This document shows, piece by piece, positions 54,545-64,000 of a DNA stretch of 64,000 bases; within the stretch, counting starts at the first letter, position 1; every line of letters starts with the position of its first letter. The DNA is taken from NCBI RefSeq assembly GCF_025370935.1, contig NC_133476.1, forward strand, positions 8,050,240-8,114,239. Reading direction: 5' to 3'. The notes beneath the pieces were generated by a model. It saw nothing but the letters and a program-made list of their open reading frames with translations. It did no database searches and was not told the origin of the DNA. This DNA comes from Choristoneura fumiferana (taxonomy: Eukaryota; Arthropoda; Insecta; Lepidoptera; Tortricidae). Both the position numbers and the translations under genes were made by a program.

Positions 54545-55234
54545 ACGCTCATTTGTTGTGCTTGAACATATTTTGACTTACTTACCTACATTCAGAAGTG
54601 AACTTTCATGTGTTGAAAAAGTTAAATAAAATAACATTTTGACCCATCTGACTATCGTCAAAATTCGTTTGCAGTCGTAACGTAACATTTTAAAATGTTG
54701 CGGTTGTTTTCAGTTTGGACGCACTCCACAACTCATTGCAGAGTATATGTTTATTGATCTAAAGCACCAATTTAAAGCCTCAAATCCTGCATTATTGACA
54801 AAAAACGCTGCGTTTCGGGATCCACCTCAGTCCATTAAGTTAACAATACCCAGCTGTAGCTACAAACCTCCCTTTGAGGTAGTGGGGTTGGGCGGGCCTA
54901 CCCGTCCGCTTTCAATGTCATGCGTTCGTTCGCCGCGCCGAAAGGTCGCTTGCACCTAAACTTTGCTATCAATTTATATACCATCTTTTGTAACAACCGA
55001 GACGCTGATTAAGCGAAGTTGAATTAAAACTTGACGCATTTTGACGCGAAAGTTAGTTGCATTTTGTAGTCGCGATTAAGTAAATTTCAATGTGACGTGA
55101 CTTGTAGAGATGAAAACAACTTCATTATAAAGCAAAGGGCTCTTTCACTTGTTTTTTTGATAGTTATTTCTGGAATGAAGTTTGGGGGCTTCAAGAAAGA
55201 AGGCTACCGCTTTCTCAAAATTCTGTAAGGCATC
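54545..55234. other. No recognised feature
   Basis: The 70-codon plus frame 54747-54959 ends in an arginine/proline-rich piece without a motif I know. Confidence 0.3.
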
Positions 55235-55335
55235 AGCGACTGCCACGGAATTGCCACTGTACATTGGCGGTGGAGATTGCTTACCATCAGCTGATCTGCA
55301 TACTCGTTCGTCACAATGTTATAAAAAACCCAACT
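55235..55335 (+). repeat. LINE 3' tail ('gcggtggagattgcttaccatcag')
   Basis: ACATTGGCGGTGGAGATTGC and TTACCATCAGCTGATCTGC followed by CTCGTTCGTC and an A-rich end are the common tail of a moth non-LTR retrotransposon. Confidence 0.65.
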
Positions 55336-55339
55336 ACCT

Positions 55340-56060
55340 TAAAAATGCTTTTTATAAAAACTAAAAAGGAAAACCAGTCTAGTGGTCTAGAACTCAGTTA
55401 AGTAACAAATTTCAACAGGACCTACTGTTTTTTTTATTATTTTAACACATAAGGCAGCCTTTTCAGTTTTAGGCAGCGAGTTTTTTTTTATATTCTTGTG
55501 AAACTGATAAAGTCTTGTTCTGTTAGGAATGAGTTTATTATTAGCTTCCTTGAGATGCTCATATTTATGAAATGAATAAATAATCCCCCCAGTATTTTTT
55601 TTGCGGACGCCATTTTGAAATATTCCTAGGTCGCTCCGACTGTTTTGACAAATCTAATACCCTCATTATGCTGAAAACCGTCCATTAATTTAGGCTACAT
55701 AGAGGAGCAAAGAAATAAACATAGATACCTACAACAAACGCTCGAAAAATAACACTCCTTTAGGTAAAAACAGCATTGGGACACTTCGCCAACCATTACC
55801 AAGCTATCTCATCTAGGTCAGCCAAGGCCGTGTCTCGAGGTTTTTGTGTCCCATACTCGAGACTTGGCGGGATGTTTGTTTACTACAAGCATGTCTGTCT
55901 GAATAAGGCACTTGTCTCACTACACACGGAATTTGTAGGTTACACAGTACATTTGCATACGGGACATTATTTGTTTGGCATTTGCGAGTGGAATTTTGTA
56001 ACGACCCTTGAATCATTTAACGATGTTTTTATGACTTAGGTTTCTCAAAAGGAGACCGCG
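55340..56060. other. No recognised feature
   Basis: The 87-codon plus frame 55776-56039 is not recognised. Confidence 0.3.
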
Positions 56061-56069
56061 GATCGGTAA

Positions 56070-56205
56070 GCGCAGCAGGACGGAAGACCTTGTTAAAGTC
56101 GTGGGTTCACGGTGGATGCAGGCCGCTTCCAACCGATGCAACTAGAGGTCTACGTAGGAGGCATATGTTGGCAATGGACGTCCTACGGCTACTATGATGG
56201 CTTAG
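56070..56205 (+). repeat. RTE-like LINE tail, diverged subfamily
   Basis: CGGAAGACCTTGTTAAAGTC, GTGGGTTCACGGTGGATGCA, GGCCGCTTCCAACCGATGCA and GGACGTCCTACGGCTAC match 36042-36153 in order. Confidence 0.7.
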
Positions 56206-56207
56206 GG

Positions 56208-56325
56208 CGTACTGCGATTAAACGTGAGCGGTTTTACCGCTGCGGCCGTCTTCACCCTCAGAGTGTCGCTTGAAAAGAGACGGTGCACTAAAACGCTCAC
56301 ATTTAATCGCAGTGCGTTCCAAGCC
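56208..56325. mobile_element. Palindromic MITE
   Basis: CGTACTGCGATTAAACGTGA and GCGGTTTTA at the left pair with AAAACGCTCACATTTAATCG and CAGTGCGTTC at the right, directly after the LINE tail. Confidence 0.7.
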
Positions 56326-56329
56326 AAAG

Positions 56330-56880
56330 GGCTATGAGCTGTGCTATGAGACGGCATATTTTTTGACGCAGTTAACGCGCGATTCATGAACGCGCCTTTT
56401 CGCGACGCTGAAAATTCTCTTTGTGTTGATAACTGTGAATTTACACACAGAAGTAGGTATAGTCGTAGCGTAACAAATAAAAGCATTCACAAATCGTAGC
56501 TAGGCAACGTTGCGTGTTCAACGTGAATTAAACTTGCAGCCTGACCATGAAAATTTGCGACCGGCGGGCGGCAAGCGATTTCTCTGTTCATTGCGCGGTT
56601 GACACGCTCGCCACCCAGTTGTTATCTGGTAGTACGCGCAATGAACAAAATCAATAAAGAAAACTCTCGCCGCATTATCGGTCGTGGGTATTAGTGGGTG
56701 GGTATTATTTGCGTGTGCGCTTACTACAATGGTATCGTATATTGCCTGAAATGGCATGTCGAATGATTTATATCGTTGCTGAAATGTCATAACCTAGGCA
56801 AGTGACACGATAAACTTTTATCGGCCTCTATACGACATTGGTTAATGCTGACGATGTTTCGAACTAAGATTATACTTATC
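56330..56880. other. No recognised feature
   Basis: Moderately CpG-rich in 56520-56640; the minus frame 56518-56790 is not recognised. Confidence 0.3.
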
Positions 56881-56883
56881 GAT

Positions 56884-57010
56884 CAGGACGGATAACCTGG
56901 TTAAAGCTGCAGGTTGCAGGTCACTTCCAACCGGAGCAACTGGAGGTCTATGGGGGAGGCTTTATGTCTTTTGTCCAACAGTGGACGTCCTACAACAGGT
57001 ATAATGACAA
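56884..57010 (+). repeat. RTE-like LINE tail, diverged subfamily
   Basis: GGACGGATAACCTGGTTAAA, CTTCCAACCGGAGCAACTGG, AGGTCTATGGGGGAGGCTTT and TCCAACAGTGGACGTCCTAC. A small insertion disrupts the EAYVQQ block. Confidence 0.65.
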
Positions 57011-57014
57011 GAAA

Positions 57015-57700
57015 CGCAATAAGAGCGTAAAAGACTTTTCCCCGTCAATACACGTCCAAGGCACAATATACGTAACAAACGTTAGTTGTGTGTTGGTTGT
57101 GTGTATTGTGTCCGAGGTAGGTAATCGTCGTCTTTTTACATGGTTTTATTTAGCTTGCAATGTATGTATATGTATGACTAGTGCCTAACTACTAGACCGA
57201 CTTGCACTAGACCAATTTAATAATTTAATCAGTGAATTTAGATAAATTTAAACTTCAATAGACCTAATATTAAATCGGAATTGGCATTTCTAGCCTACCC
57301 GAATATTTGTATAGTATTCAATGAATGAACCCAATTTGGCTATTTTTTGATTTCTTTACACGCAAAGTATAAATTGGGTAAACTTTGCAGTGTGGGCGAT
57401 ATTCTATCCTGCAAAACTTCCAATGAATTCGTTACGTCTCTTGTCGTTTGATAAAAAGTAGGTAATTCATAAAAACAGAATTTCGTACGGAAGAAATATC
57501 TTTTTGTGCCTAAAATATGTTGGGATGTATTTACTAGCAGTAAATATAGGTGAAAACTTGATAAGGATCGTTCTTACTTGTATCTAGAAGTAGCATGTTC
57601 CAGTCCTGTGTTTGTCAATAGGCCGTATAGGCCGCGTCCTGGGGGCAGCAGCGTCCAAGGGTCGGCAGATTTCAGAGGACAAGAAAATTATTATTTTAGA
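57015..57700. other. No recognised feature
   Basis: Nothing assignable on either strand. Confidence 0.3.
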
Positions 57701-57705
57701 AAGGT

Positions 57706-59569
57706 ACCTGGGTAAGGCCGCGAATTTTGACCAATTTGGACGTTTCAAATTTGGAACGCTGATAAAAAAAAACTGATAACACCTAGAGGTTTAATTTTAT
57801 TTTTATTATATGACACGATATAAACTCTCAAGGTCGCAAATGAGATAATTGATTTAAACCCTTTTAAAAAAATAATAAAAATATATTACCGTCCAAAACG
57901 TAACGAAAATTGACTATTTTTTTTGACCACGAGTACTTAATACCTTATTATTTTCATGCTATTTAACTTCTCATGATCATGATTTTGTTTAAACAAAATT
58001 TTATGATATAACGATAGTCCTACCGATTGCGGAATCATGATAATCAAATAATTTTCATGTTTTATATTTATTTCTTTTCACGTGCCAAAAAACCACGTTT
58101 TCGTTACGAATACTTAGGTGACGCTTAATTAGGCTACCTTTAACGCCAATTTCGGTAGAAATTTGTTTTTGTACACTGGCAACTAATACTCTAATAGGGC
58201 AACATCGATGAGATAAAAAAATCTCATCAGTTTGTTGACAAACAGCCATCAAAAGTTACGCGGAGGTTTTTTTTCGAAAAAACGTCGAAAGTGCTTGTTC
58301 GATTTTAAGGGTAAGTAGTGATTATTTTTAACTGGTTGTTTTTTCATACGATAGGGTAATCTTTTCCATGTAAGTGGCATGTGTTATTATGTTCAAAATG
58401 TCGTTATTCACCATGATAAACAATTTTTTGTATAAAATACGTTACACTTTCGTTACGATTACGTTACATTTTTACAAAATGCTACGTATTTTGTACATAA
58501 CGTAACGAAAAAATGTGGTAAAGGGAAGTTCACACAGAAAAATTCTAACTTACACCAGTTTATTATTAGATTTCCAATGAATGCACGCACAGTAAGTTAG
58601 TTAGATGGATATTTTGAAGTTAAATAAATTTTAATCTGTAGGTGCAGGGATCGGCACAAGAGAATTGTGGCGAGTTCTGTGTTCACGTCCTGCTACATGC
58701 ATAGCGTATTTAAAGTGAGAGACAAACGGAGAGATTCACTTACCTACTTAGTTCATTTGTTATCTAAACTTAATAATCATAATAATTTATTTCCAAAAAC
58801 ATCATTTTACATTGTCCACTTAACTAAGATACTACTTCCGAAATTGGTAAAACCTGTGATTTAGGGTTTTGGCCATTTCTTTGAGGTATTTAATAGCTTG
58901 TACAGTCGAAGTCACAAGCATGCTTACAACTAGGTGGTAGGACCTTGTGCAAGGTCCGCCCGGATTGCTACCACCATCTTCCTCGCTAATCCTGCCGTGA
59001 AGCAGCAGTGCTTGCACTGTTGTGTTTCGGCGTGGTGAGTAAGACAGCCGGTGAAATTACTGGCACGTGAGGTATCCCATCATAGGCCTCTAGGTTCGCA
59101 ACGCGTCTGCAATACCCCTGGCGTTGCAGATTTTTATGGGCGGTGGTGATCTCTTACTCATTTGATCGTTTGCCATCCAGTCGAATAAAAAAAAAAACAC
59201 ATCCAAATTCGTTATGCTTATAAATGTGCACCTTATTGTCAGTGTTAGAGAGGCATGTAAAGATACACTTTTGGAAAGATGTTCGTCAACTAGAGGGTAC
59301 TTCTACTTCCACATTCTCATGTTTAGCTCTATAGATTTCATATAGGACAGATTTAAGATCAGTATCGTCAGAAAGTTCTAGTAAAAATAAAAACTTCACT
59401 TTATTATTTGACATGTATTTTTTTTTCATACATACGTTATCTAATGGGATTTTTTACCAGTTTGATCTAGGCTTTATAAAAATTTGCGTTACGTTTTATG
59501 GTAACGTCACGTATTTTTTTTATGTTATTTCTATGTCACATTGGTTAAAATTCGCGGCCTTACCCACCT
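57706..59569. mobile_element. 1.86-kb TIR element with CGTTACG motifs and 4-bp TSD
   Basis: The body 57710-59565 starts GGGTAAGGCCGCGAATTTTG and ends TAAAATTCGCGGCCTTACCC, with ACCT on both sides (57706-57709, 59566-59569). Inverted homology extends about 29 bp. The motif CGTTACG or its complement recurs at about 57899, 58102, 58440, 58451, 58462, 58501, 59487 and 59501. No transposase frame exists. A 4-bp duplication occurs in Sola- and Chapaev-type DNA transposons; assignment is open. A LINE tail (58915-59203) is nested inside. Confidence 0.7.
58915..59203 (+). mobile_element. LINE 3' tail nested in the CGTTACG element
   Basis: GGTAGGACCTTGTGCAAGGT, AATCCTGCCGTGAAGCAGCA, GAAATTACTGGCACGTGAGG and TTTTTATGGGCGGTGGTGAT run to an A-rich tail at 59187-59197. 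It is the reverse match of 10665-10942. The A-tail shows its orientation. Confidence 0.8.
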
Positions 59570-59821
59570 ACTTGGTACCTACTCGTACCTACATGGAGCG
59601 GCGTAAATAAAATGGCCTACACTCATAAAAAATATAAATCCGGCATTGACATGTTCCTATAGACAAGTTTGACCTTCCAAATAAGAAATGACATAAGAAT
59701 TACATTAGATAAAATATACTTTATTGATACCCTAACCAATATTCTAACTAAATGACACCTACACTTACATTTACGATGATTCTTTCATGTTTGTCACCTA
59801 TACTGAGCTAAGTGATTCTCA

Positions 59822-60200
59822 TCTCGGCCTATATACACCCCGCTGCAGGGCTCAGGTCTCCTCTTAAAACGAGAGGGCTTGGGCCGTAGTTCCTATTGGA
59901 TAATATGGATTGGGAACACAATTGAATTTCTTTGCAAACGTTGCAGGTTTCGCTAATGGAAATTTGAAATGTTATTTCAAAAATCAAATTCAAGACTGTA
60001 CCTAATTATAGGTTTAAATTTTAGCCTACGTCTACCGTGTCTTTTGTCTTTGTACCTACTACTACCAATGTTAACTTATTGTACTGCTGTTGCAATTTCG
60101 CCCATAAACTCCGAAAACTCGAAAGGGCACAGGCTCGAACCTACGACACGACCCTCTACTTGAAATGCCATTGGTCAAACCACAAGTCTACCACGGCTTT
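59822..60200 (-). mobile_element. SINE family B, diverged near-full copy
   Basis: In reverse: GAAAGCCGTGGTAGACTTG head with TTTGACCAATGGCATTTCAA and a B box GGTTCGAGCC, then a diverged body, GAGGAGACCTGAGCCCTGCA and GGGTGTATATAGGCCGAG at the left. Older than the 19514 copy, with no clear target duplication. Confidence 0.75.
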
Positions 60201-60204
60201 CATT

Positions 60205-61050
60205 AATATGAATTACTATTCTTATTACATATGAATTGAAAAGTATCGTCCACCAAACATTAACACCACGAGCACTGATGCATTGTCCTCAAAATTTGAA
60301 TATCGATTTCAGGTGCCTCCCCTCCCACCGGCTCCAACTTTCAGGCTTCAGACGTCCTCGCAAGGTCGCAGACAACGCACACACGCACCCAACGCACAAA
60401 CGCGTCCCACGCACACACGCACAGCCTGCAGGCCTCGGCCGTTAAACCTTGCGCACTTATTTATACCTTAAGGGCGTTTTGGTAGTTACAGAGGTCATAA
60501 TTGCCGACCCGCGATTTATTTACGTGCGTAGCTTTATGACAAGGCTGGAGTTTGTTTACACTGTGGTACATACCAATAATTCTATATTTTACACGCTTTA
60601 TTTACTCGTAACTTGCAACGTTCGTAAGTGTATTGTTTATCTATTTGTAAGTATGAAAGTACCTATGTAATTTCAATATGTGCAATCATTTTTTCATACA
60701 CGTCAATCTAGTTCCCGATTTAGCTGAATTTTGGTATTATGTACTAGGTATATACTTATGTAAATCCGGTGACAACAATAATTTTGTAGTGAAATTCTGG
60801 AGACCCATCCAGGACCGTCTCTGCGGAACAGAGAACTCTTCAAAAATGGCATAACTTGAAATTTTGGTGCAAGTACTGTAACTAAAAAAAAAACAAAAAC
60901 TTATTGTTTCAAATTTGTCACGGCGATCTTTTAGTGTAGAAGTTATATTTTAAAGTCAAGTTGGTCATATTATGGAATACTTTTAAAATTTAAAAAATGT
61001 CTGTCTATATTTCCCTTATTGGTATTCACTTTAATTAATTAGAAAAATGT
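60205..61050. other. No gene; (CACACGCAC)-rich patch
   Basis: 60378-60425 is rich in CACACGCACC-type repeats and inflates two plus frames (60236-60445, 60283-60471). No exon is supported. Confidence 0.4.
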
Positions 61051-61055
61051 AAAAA
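61051..61055 (-). terminator. Pol III terminator of tRNA-Arg
   Basis: AAAAA on the plus strand is TTTTT in the direction of transcription, starting 7 bases after the tRNA 3' end, as expected for RNA polymerase III termination. Confidence 0.8.
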
Positions 61056-61062
61056 GCATGTC

Positions 61063-61135
61063 TACCCCTGGTGGGACTCGAACCCACAGTCCCCGGCTTA
61101 GGAGGCCGATGCCTTATCCATTAGGCCACAGGGGC
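61063..61135 (-). tRNA. tRNA-Arg (anticodon CCT)
   Basis: The 73-nt minus-strand sequence folds as a full cloverleaf: acceptor GCCCCTG/CAGGGGT (with a terminal G-U pair), D arm GCCTAATGGATAAGGC, anticodon arm with loop CTCCTAA giving anticodon CCT, and T arm GTGGG-TTCGAGT-CCCAC. The internal A box (TGGCCTAATGG) and B box (GGTTCGAGTCC) are intact, and a T5 terminator follows. The sequence is the typical metazoan tRNA-Arg-CCT, which reads AGG codons. Unlike the SINE heads in this window it has no retroposon body, so it is probably functional. The discriminator base is A, and CCA is not encoded, as usual in eukaryotes. The 68-codon plus frame across it is a by-product. Confidence 0.95.
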
Positions 61136-61446
61136 GTACAGGATGAAGGACGAAATACGTCTACGCATAGCCTGCCGTGCCCCTGTCGAAAAGAATGCAG
61201 CGGGAGCTTTTTCAGGGTTGATTGTTTACTTTGTACACACCTAAGCTTCATACAAAGGAATTGACTGAAGCCGATTCATGTTTTATTTTATTAGATTAGA
61301 TTAGAATTATTTATTACCCTTAAATGAATGATTGCTCCAACCAATCATTCATCTAAGTTATTAGGTACCTACCTTTTGAAAAAATACATTATAAAGACAT
61401 GTCTCAAAATGTATGCAAAAAATTGTAAGCCAAAAATAAAAATAAA

Positions 61447-61700
61447 AACCGGCCAGGAGCGTGTCGGACACGCCCAAAATAGGGTTCCGTAGCCATTACG
61501 AAAAAATTAAGTAATATTTTTCTAAGGATTTCGTATTTTGTACGGAATATTCCAAGTTTGGATATATTTTATACCTTAGCTGCTTTTTACTCTAAACTAC
61601 TAATAATTCTTAAGAAAACTTAACCGTTATAGTTTTCCTTATAAATTTTTAAACTTACTACCATCCCGATTTTTTTAAAATTTTTCGTTAAACCCACTGT
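61447..61700 (+). repeat. Dispersed 'gtgtcggacac' repeat
   Basis: AAACCGGCCAGGAGCGTGTC, GGACACGCCCAAAATAGGGT and TCCGTAGCCATTACG match the copy at 40640-40990. Remnants occur at about 1484, 29938 and 32560. It is a widespread moth repeat whose class I cannot assign. Confidence 0.6.
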
Positions 61701-61718
61701 AAGTTATTTTCACGTTAT

Positions 61719-62150
61719 AGTACATTGTGTCTCAAGGGCGGTAAATAAGGAATTACGAACGAGAGTCTATTAGAAGCCCAAAGTCGAAGACTGAGGGCTT
61801 TAATGAGTCGATGTTCGTAATTCTAGTACCGCCCGTGTGACATACAATGTTTTTCATCACATTTGCGAGTAAAATTCTATATTTGTAAAAGAAAAACTAA
61901 TATTTTATTAAAAATTGCCGATACCGCTGATTGCGCTCTTGGCAATCCGCAGCATGTGCATGGTGTGCGTGTGCAGCGCGCGCACGGAGCAGCAGCACGC
62001 CATGCAGTAACAAACTCATTTACCGACCTTGGGCTTCATGGCATGAAAATTAGTACGGGCAATGTCTCATTTACCGACCACGGGCTTCATGACAAGCACA
62101 TTATGGTCGAGGGTTTTATTTGGGGGGTTGCAACCAAGGTAGCCTACGTT
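61719..62150 (+). mobile_element. Composite hairpin repeat, copy B
   Basis: This is copy A (45499-46003) in opposite orientation: AGTACATTGTGTCTCAAGGG, GAATTACGAACGAGAGTCTA, AAGTCGAAGACTGAGGGCTT, GTACCGCCCGTGTGACATAC and TTTTCATCACATTTGCGAGT, then two GACTCATTTACCGACC-like repeats and GTTGCAACCAAGGTAGCCTA. It reads SFTDLGLH...SFTDHGLHDKH on the plus strand. Confidence 0.7.
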
Positions 62151-62184
62151 AAAAATCAGTTATAGTCACAGCGGTAGGTAGGTA

Positions 62185-62559
62185 CTTTTTCATCACACTT
62201 GCTCGTAAACAGTGTCGTAACATGCAGGCTACCTTGGTAGCAACCCCCCAAAGAAAACTCTCGACCTTGATGTGATTGTCATGAAACCCGTGGTCGGTAA
62301 ATGAGTCATTGCGCGTACTAATTTGCTTGCCATGAAGCCCAAGGTCGGTAAATGAGTCCATGCCCGTACTAATGCTGCTGCGCTGCGCGCGCTGCTGCCA
62401 CATGCACACGCACGCTGCGGAGCATGCTGCGGGAGGCGTAGGGCTGTGCTGCCAAGAGCGCAGCCCAATGTATCGCCACAAACATCGACTCATTAAAGAC
62501 TAATCTAATAGAATCTCGTTCGTAATTACTTATTTACCGCCCTTAAGACATAATGTACT
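62185..62559 (-). mobile_element. Composite hairpin repeat, copy C, inverted relative to B
   Basis: CTTTTTCATCACACTTGCTC, ATGCAGGCTACCTTGGTAGC, two GGTCGGTAAATGAGTC repeats and TTATTTACCGCCCTTAAGAC follow copy A order. It lacks the middle hairpin part of copy A (a deletion after ATGTATCGCCACA). Together with B it forms an inverted pair with a spacer of about 35 bp. Confidence 0.7.
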
Positions 62560-62842
62560 ATTATTTTGAGAAATTGCGCAAAAATAAAAACTGTCTGGTT
62601 TATTTTACGTTACGTTGACATTTGAACGCACTATCACTGCACTGTTTAGGTACACTTTTATTTGGGACCGAATAAATCACACGTCTTTTGTTATAGGTAG
62701 GTAGTGCCACTACAACTTGTAGAGTTGAGGTCACGCACACAAGAACATGTCGAATGTACTTAATGACAGCGGGATTTTGACATAACCTGATTCATTATTT
62801 CATTTCATTCATTCTCCTTTTAGGCTAAGTTCAGATTAACAT

Positions 62843-62970
62843 GCGGTGACGCGCGGTTGGCTCGTGTGTGATCAATGTTGTTGTGTATAATATGACGGTC
62901 CATGTACATACAGAACAACTTTGATTTGTTACAATCTTAAACCTCGCGGCGAGCCAACCGCGCGTCATAC
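62843..62970. mobile_element. MITE with GACGCGCGGTTGGCTCG ends
   Basis: GTGACGCGCGGTTGGCTCG at the left pairs with CGAGCCAACCGCGCGTCATA at the right across an AT-rich core. The ends match over 17-18 bases. Confidence 0.75.
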
Positions 62971-63038
62971 GGTAGTACTATTAGTTATTCTGTGGTACTA
63001 GGTAACATGTTTTTGAAACGTTGAATAAGTTCATATTT

Positions 63039-63476
63039 TTATGCTTCCTCCACATGCTTGGCAAACAGCGAACACCAAACAACGAACACGAACGTGTGGA
63101 TAGGTGTTCGCCTATGTTTGTCTGTTTTTAGTCGTGTTTGCCAGTGGTCGGCGTCGGTGTCGGTTTTTGTACACAAATCAAAGGGTACCTATTCGACAAA
63201 CGTGTTTGCGATGTATCCAAACCTTGTACGATTTCTGTGAATTTTTATCATCCACCAACGTCTTGGTTTCCTTCTTTTTCGTTTAACTTCATTTTGCTTT
63301 CTTTATTATAAAAATAGGTCAACCCGAAAGTAATCGTTGCCACAACAAGCTCGTCGTCCGCCATGTTTGCCAATCCAGCCATGTTCGCCAAACCTGGGGA
63401 TGCCATGTTTGTGTTGGGTGATTGTGGTCAGTGTTTGGTATTTGTGGCAAACACCAAGCATGTGGAGGCGGCATTA
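63039..63476. mobile_element. 432-bp PIF/Harbinger-like MITE, TTA duplication
   Basis: The body 63042-63473 begins TGCTTCCTCCACATGCTTGG and ends CCAAGCATGTGGAGGCGGCA. TTA flanks both ends (63039-63041, 63474-63476); a 3-bp TWA duplication is typical of PIF/Harbinger. The interior is unusually rich in GTTTGCCA/TGTTCGCC-type words (AACACCAAACAACGAACACG, GTGTTTGGTATTTGTGGCAA). Confidence 0.7.
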
Positions 63477-63487
63477 CACTTGACGGT

Positions 63488-63600
63488 AAAATTCGAAAAT
63501 CAAAGTTCGTAAAGTACCGTCTCTCTCATTCTCGTATTAAATCATATTAGCGTCAGCGGGACGGCAAGATACGAAGTTCTAATTTGGCACTTCGTAGTAT
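63488..63600. mobile_element. Palindromic MITE, 'taccgtccc' family, copy 3
   Basis: AAAATTCGAAAATCAAAGTT, AGTACCGTCTCTCTCATTCT, ATTAGCGTCAGCGGGACGGC and ATACGAAGTTCTAATTTGGC parallel copies at 43833 and 47103. Confidence 0.75.
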
Positions 63601-63945
63601 AGGGCCTGGTGAGAGATATTTGTGGTGGGCCTCCAGTCTTCAGTTCCGTCCGTTGTGAAGGTTCCCAGTCCATAACTGCGCTTATGTCACGTGGCGTCTG
63701 ACGTCACTGTTCAAGAGTGCTATGGTTGAGGGTACTCGATGCATGCAACAAAGCCTCTATTCAGGTCAATCGAGCGGATCTTTTAATTTTTATTATACCG
63801 ACCTTTTGAGATGAAAGCCCGAGTTATTTTTGATCCGCGAGTGCCGGCGTCCTAAATTTCCTATTTTTTTTATTCTGTAAGTAATATCTGATATAAGTAC
63901 TGTAGATTGCACCATCTGCTAAAATCTAATCCTTATGTCTGTCTA
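63601..63945. other. No recognised feature
   Basis: Nothing assignable. Confidence 0.3.
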
Positions 63946-63947
63946 TT

Positions 63948-64000
63948 GTAAAGGTTGCCTCGAAGAGGTCGCTCTGAAGCGATAAGGCCACCAATTGCTT
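63948..64000 (+). repeat. Start of a LINE 3'-region repeat running off the window
   Basis: AAAGGTTGCCTCGAAGAGGT and CGCTCTGAAGCGATAAGGCC are the familiar opening of a repeat found near the 3' end of moth non-LTR elements ('gcgataaggccgcc'). Truncated by the window edge. Confidence 0.6.

Noticed and set aside
56964..57188. 74-codon plus frame starting at a LINE tail
   Set aside because: Begins within the decayed RTE tail (SFVQQWTSYN) and then runs into unrelated sequence.

Overview
The window looks like an intergenic or intronic stretch of a moth or butterfly (Lepidoptera) genome. It is AT-rich, has no long host-type open reading frame, and is packed with repeat types familiar from Lepidoptera: tRNA-derived SINEs, RTE-like LINE tails ending in (ATG)n, LINE tails ending in (TTTGAC)n, Tc1/mariner elements and many palindromic MITEs. 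The taxonomic call is inference from these families; no ribosomal, mitochondrial or conserved host marker was available to test it. No bacterial-style operon, CRISPR array or prophage is present. All assignments come from reading the sequence; no database was searched.

Layout. 1-12 kb: mostly unrecognised AT-rich DNA with two RTE-type LINE remnants (1726-2092, 7765-7965) and a 947-bp foldback element with a perfect 9-bp target duplication (2373-3319). 12-24 kb: palindromic MITEs, four copies of one tRNA-derived SINE family, one excellent copy of a second SINE family (19514-19845, 12-bp duplication) and LINE tails. 24-29 kb: CA microsatellites, a 122-bp tandem array, a LINE insertion whose 5' part is inverted, and a 132-bp MITE with 8-bp duplication. 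31-36 kb: a 484-bp inverted-repeat element, a recent inverted duplication, an uninterrupted tyrosine recombinase ORF with all catalytic residues (33663-34523, minus) and a long-TIR MITE. 36.5-40.4 kb: a CR1/Jockey-like LINE reverse-transcriptase fragment, then a 2.9-kb element with 37-bp terminal inverted repeats and an irregular array of the motif CCCTTACG, interrupted by a Penelope-like fragment. 41.6-43.7 kb: a Tc1-like transposon with IR/DR ends and a disabled DD34E transposase, inserted into an older LINE. 44-50 kb: hairpin repeats, a tRNA-like palindrome and a possible exon of a Yellow/MRJP-type gene. 51.5-52.3 kb: a SINE split by a 504-bp element with 33-bp TIRs, a 7-bp duplication and a short reading frame like the start of a THAP domain. 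53-60 kb: MITEs (one hAT), SINE pieces and a 1.86-kb element with 4-bp duplication and CGTTACG motifs. 61-64 kb: one probably functional tRNA-Arg(CCT) gene, two inverted copies of a composite hairpin repeat, and more MITEs.

How the parts relate. Very little here looks like host coding function: the tRNA gene is the only confident host gene, the Yellow-like exon is tentative, and the recombinase ORF belongs to a mobile element. The rest records nested transposition: Tc1 within a LINE, a P-like element within a SINE, a LINE tail within the CGTTACG element, a Penelope fragment within the CCCTTACG element, and a MITE within an RTE tail. The most novel material is the set of non-autonomous elements filled with short repeated motifs, and the P/THAP-like element.
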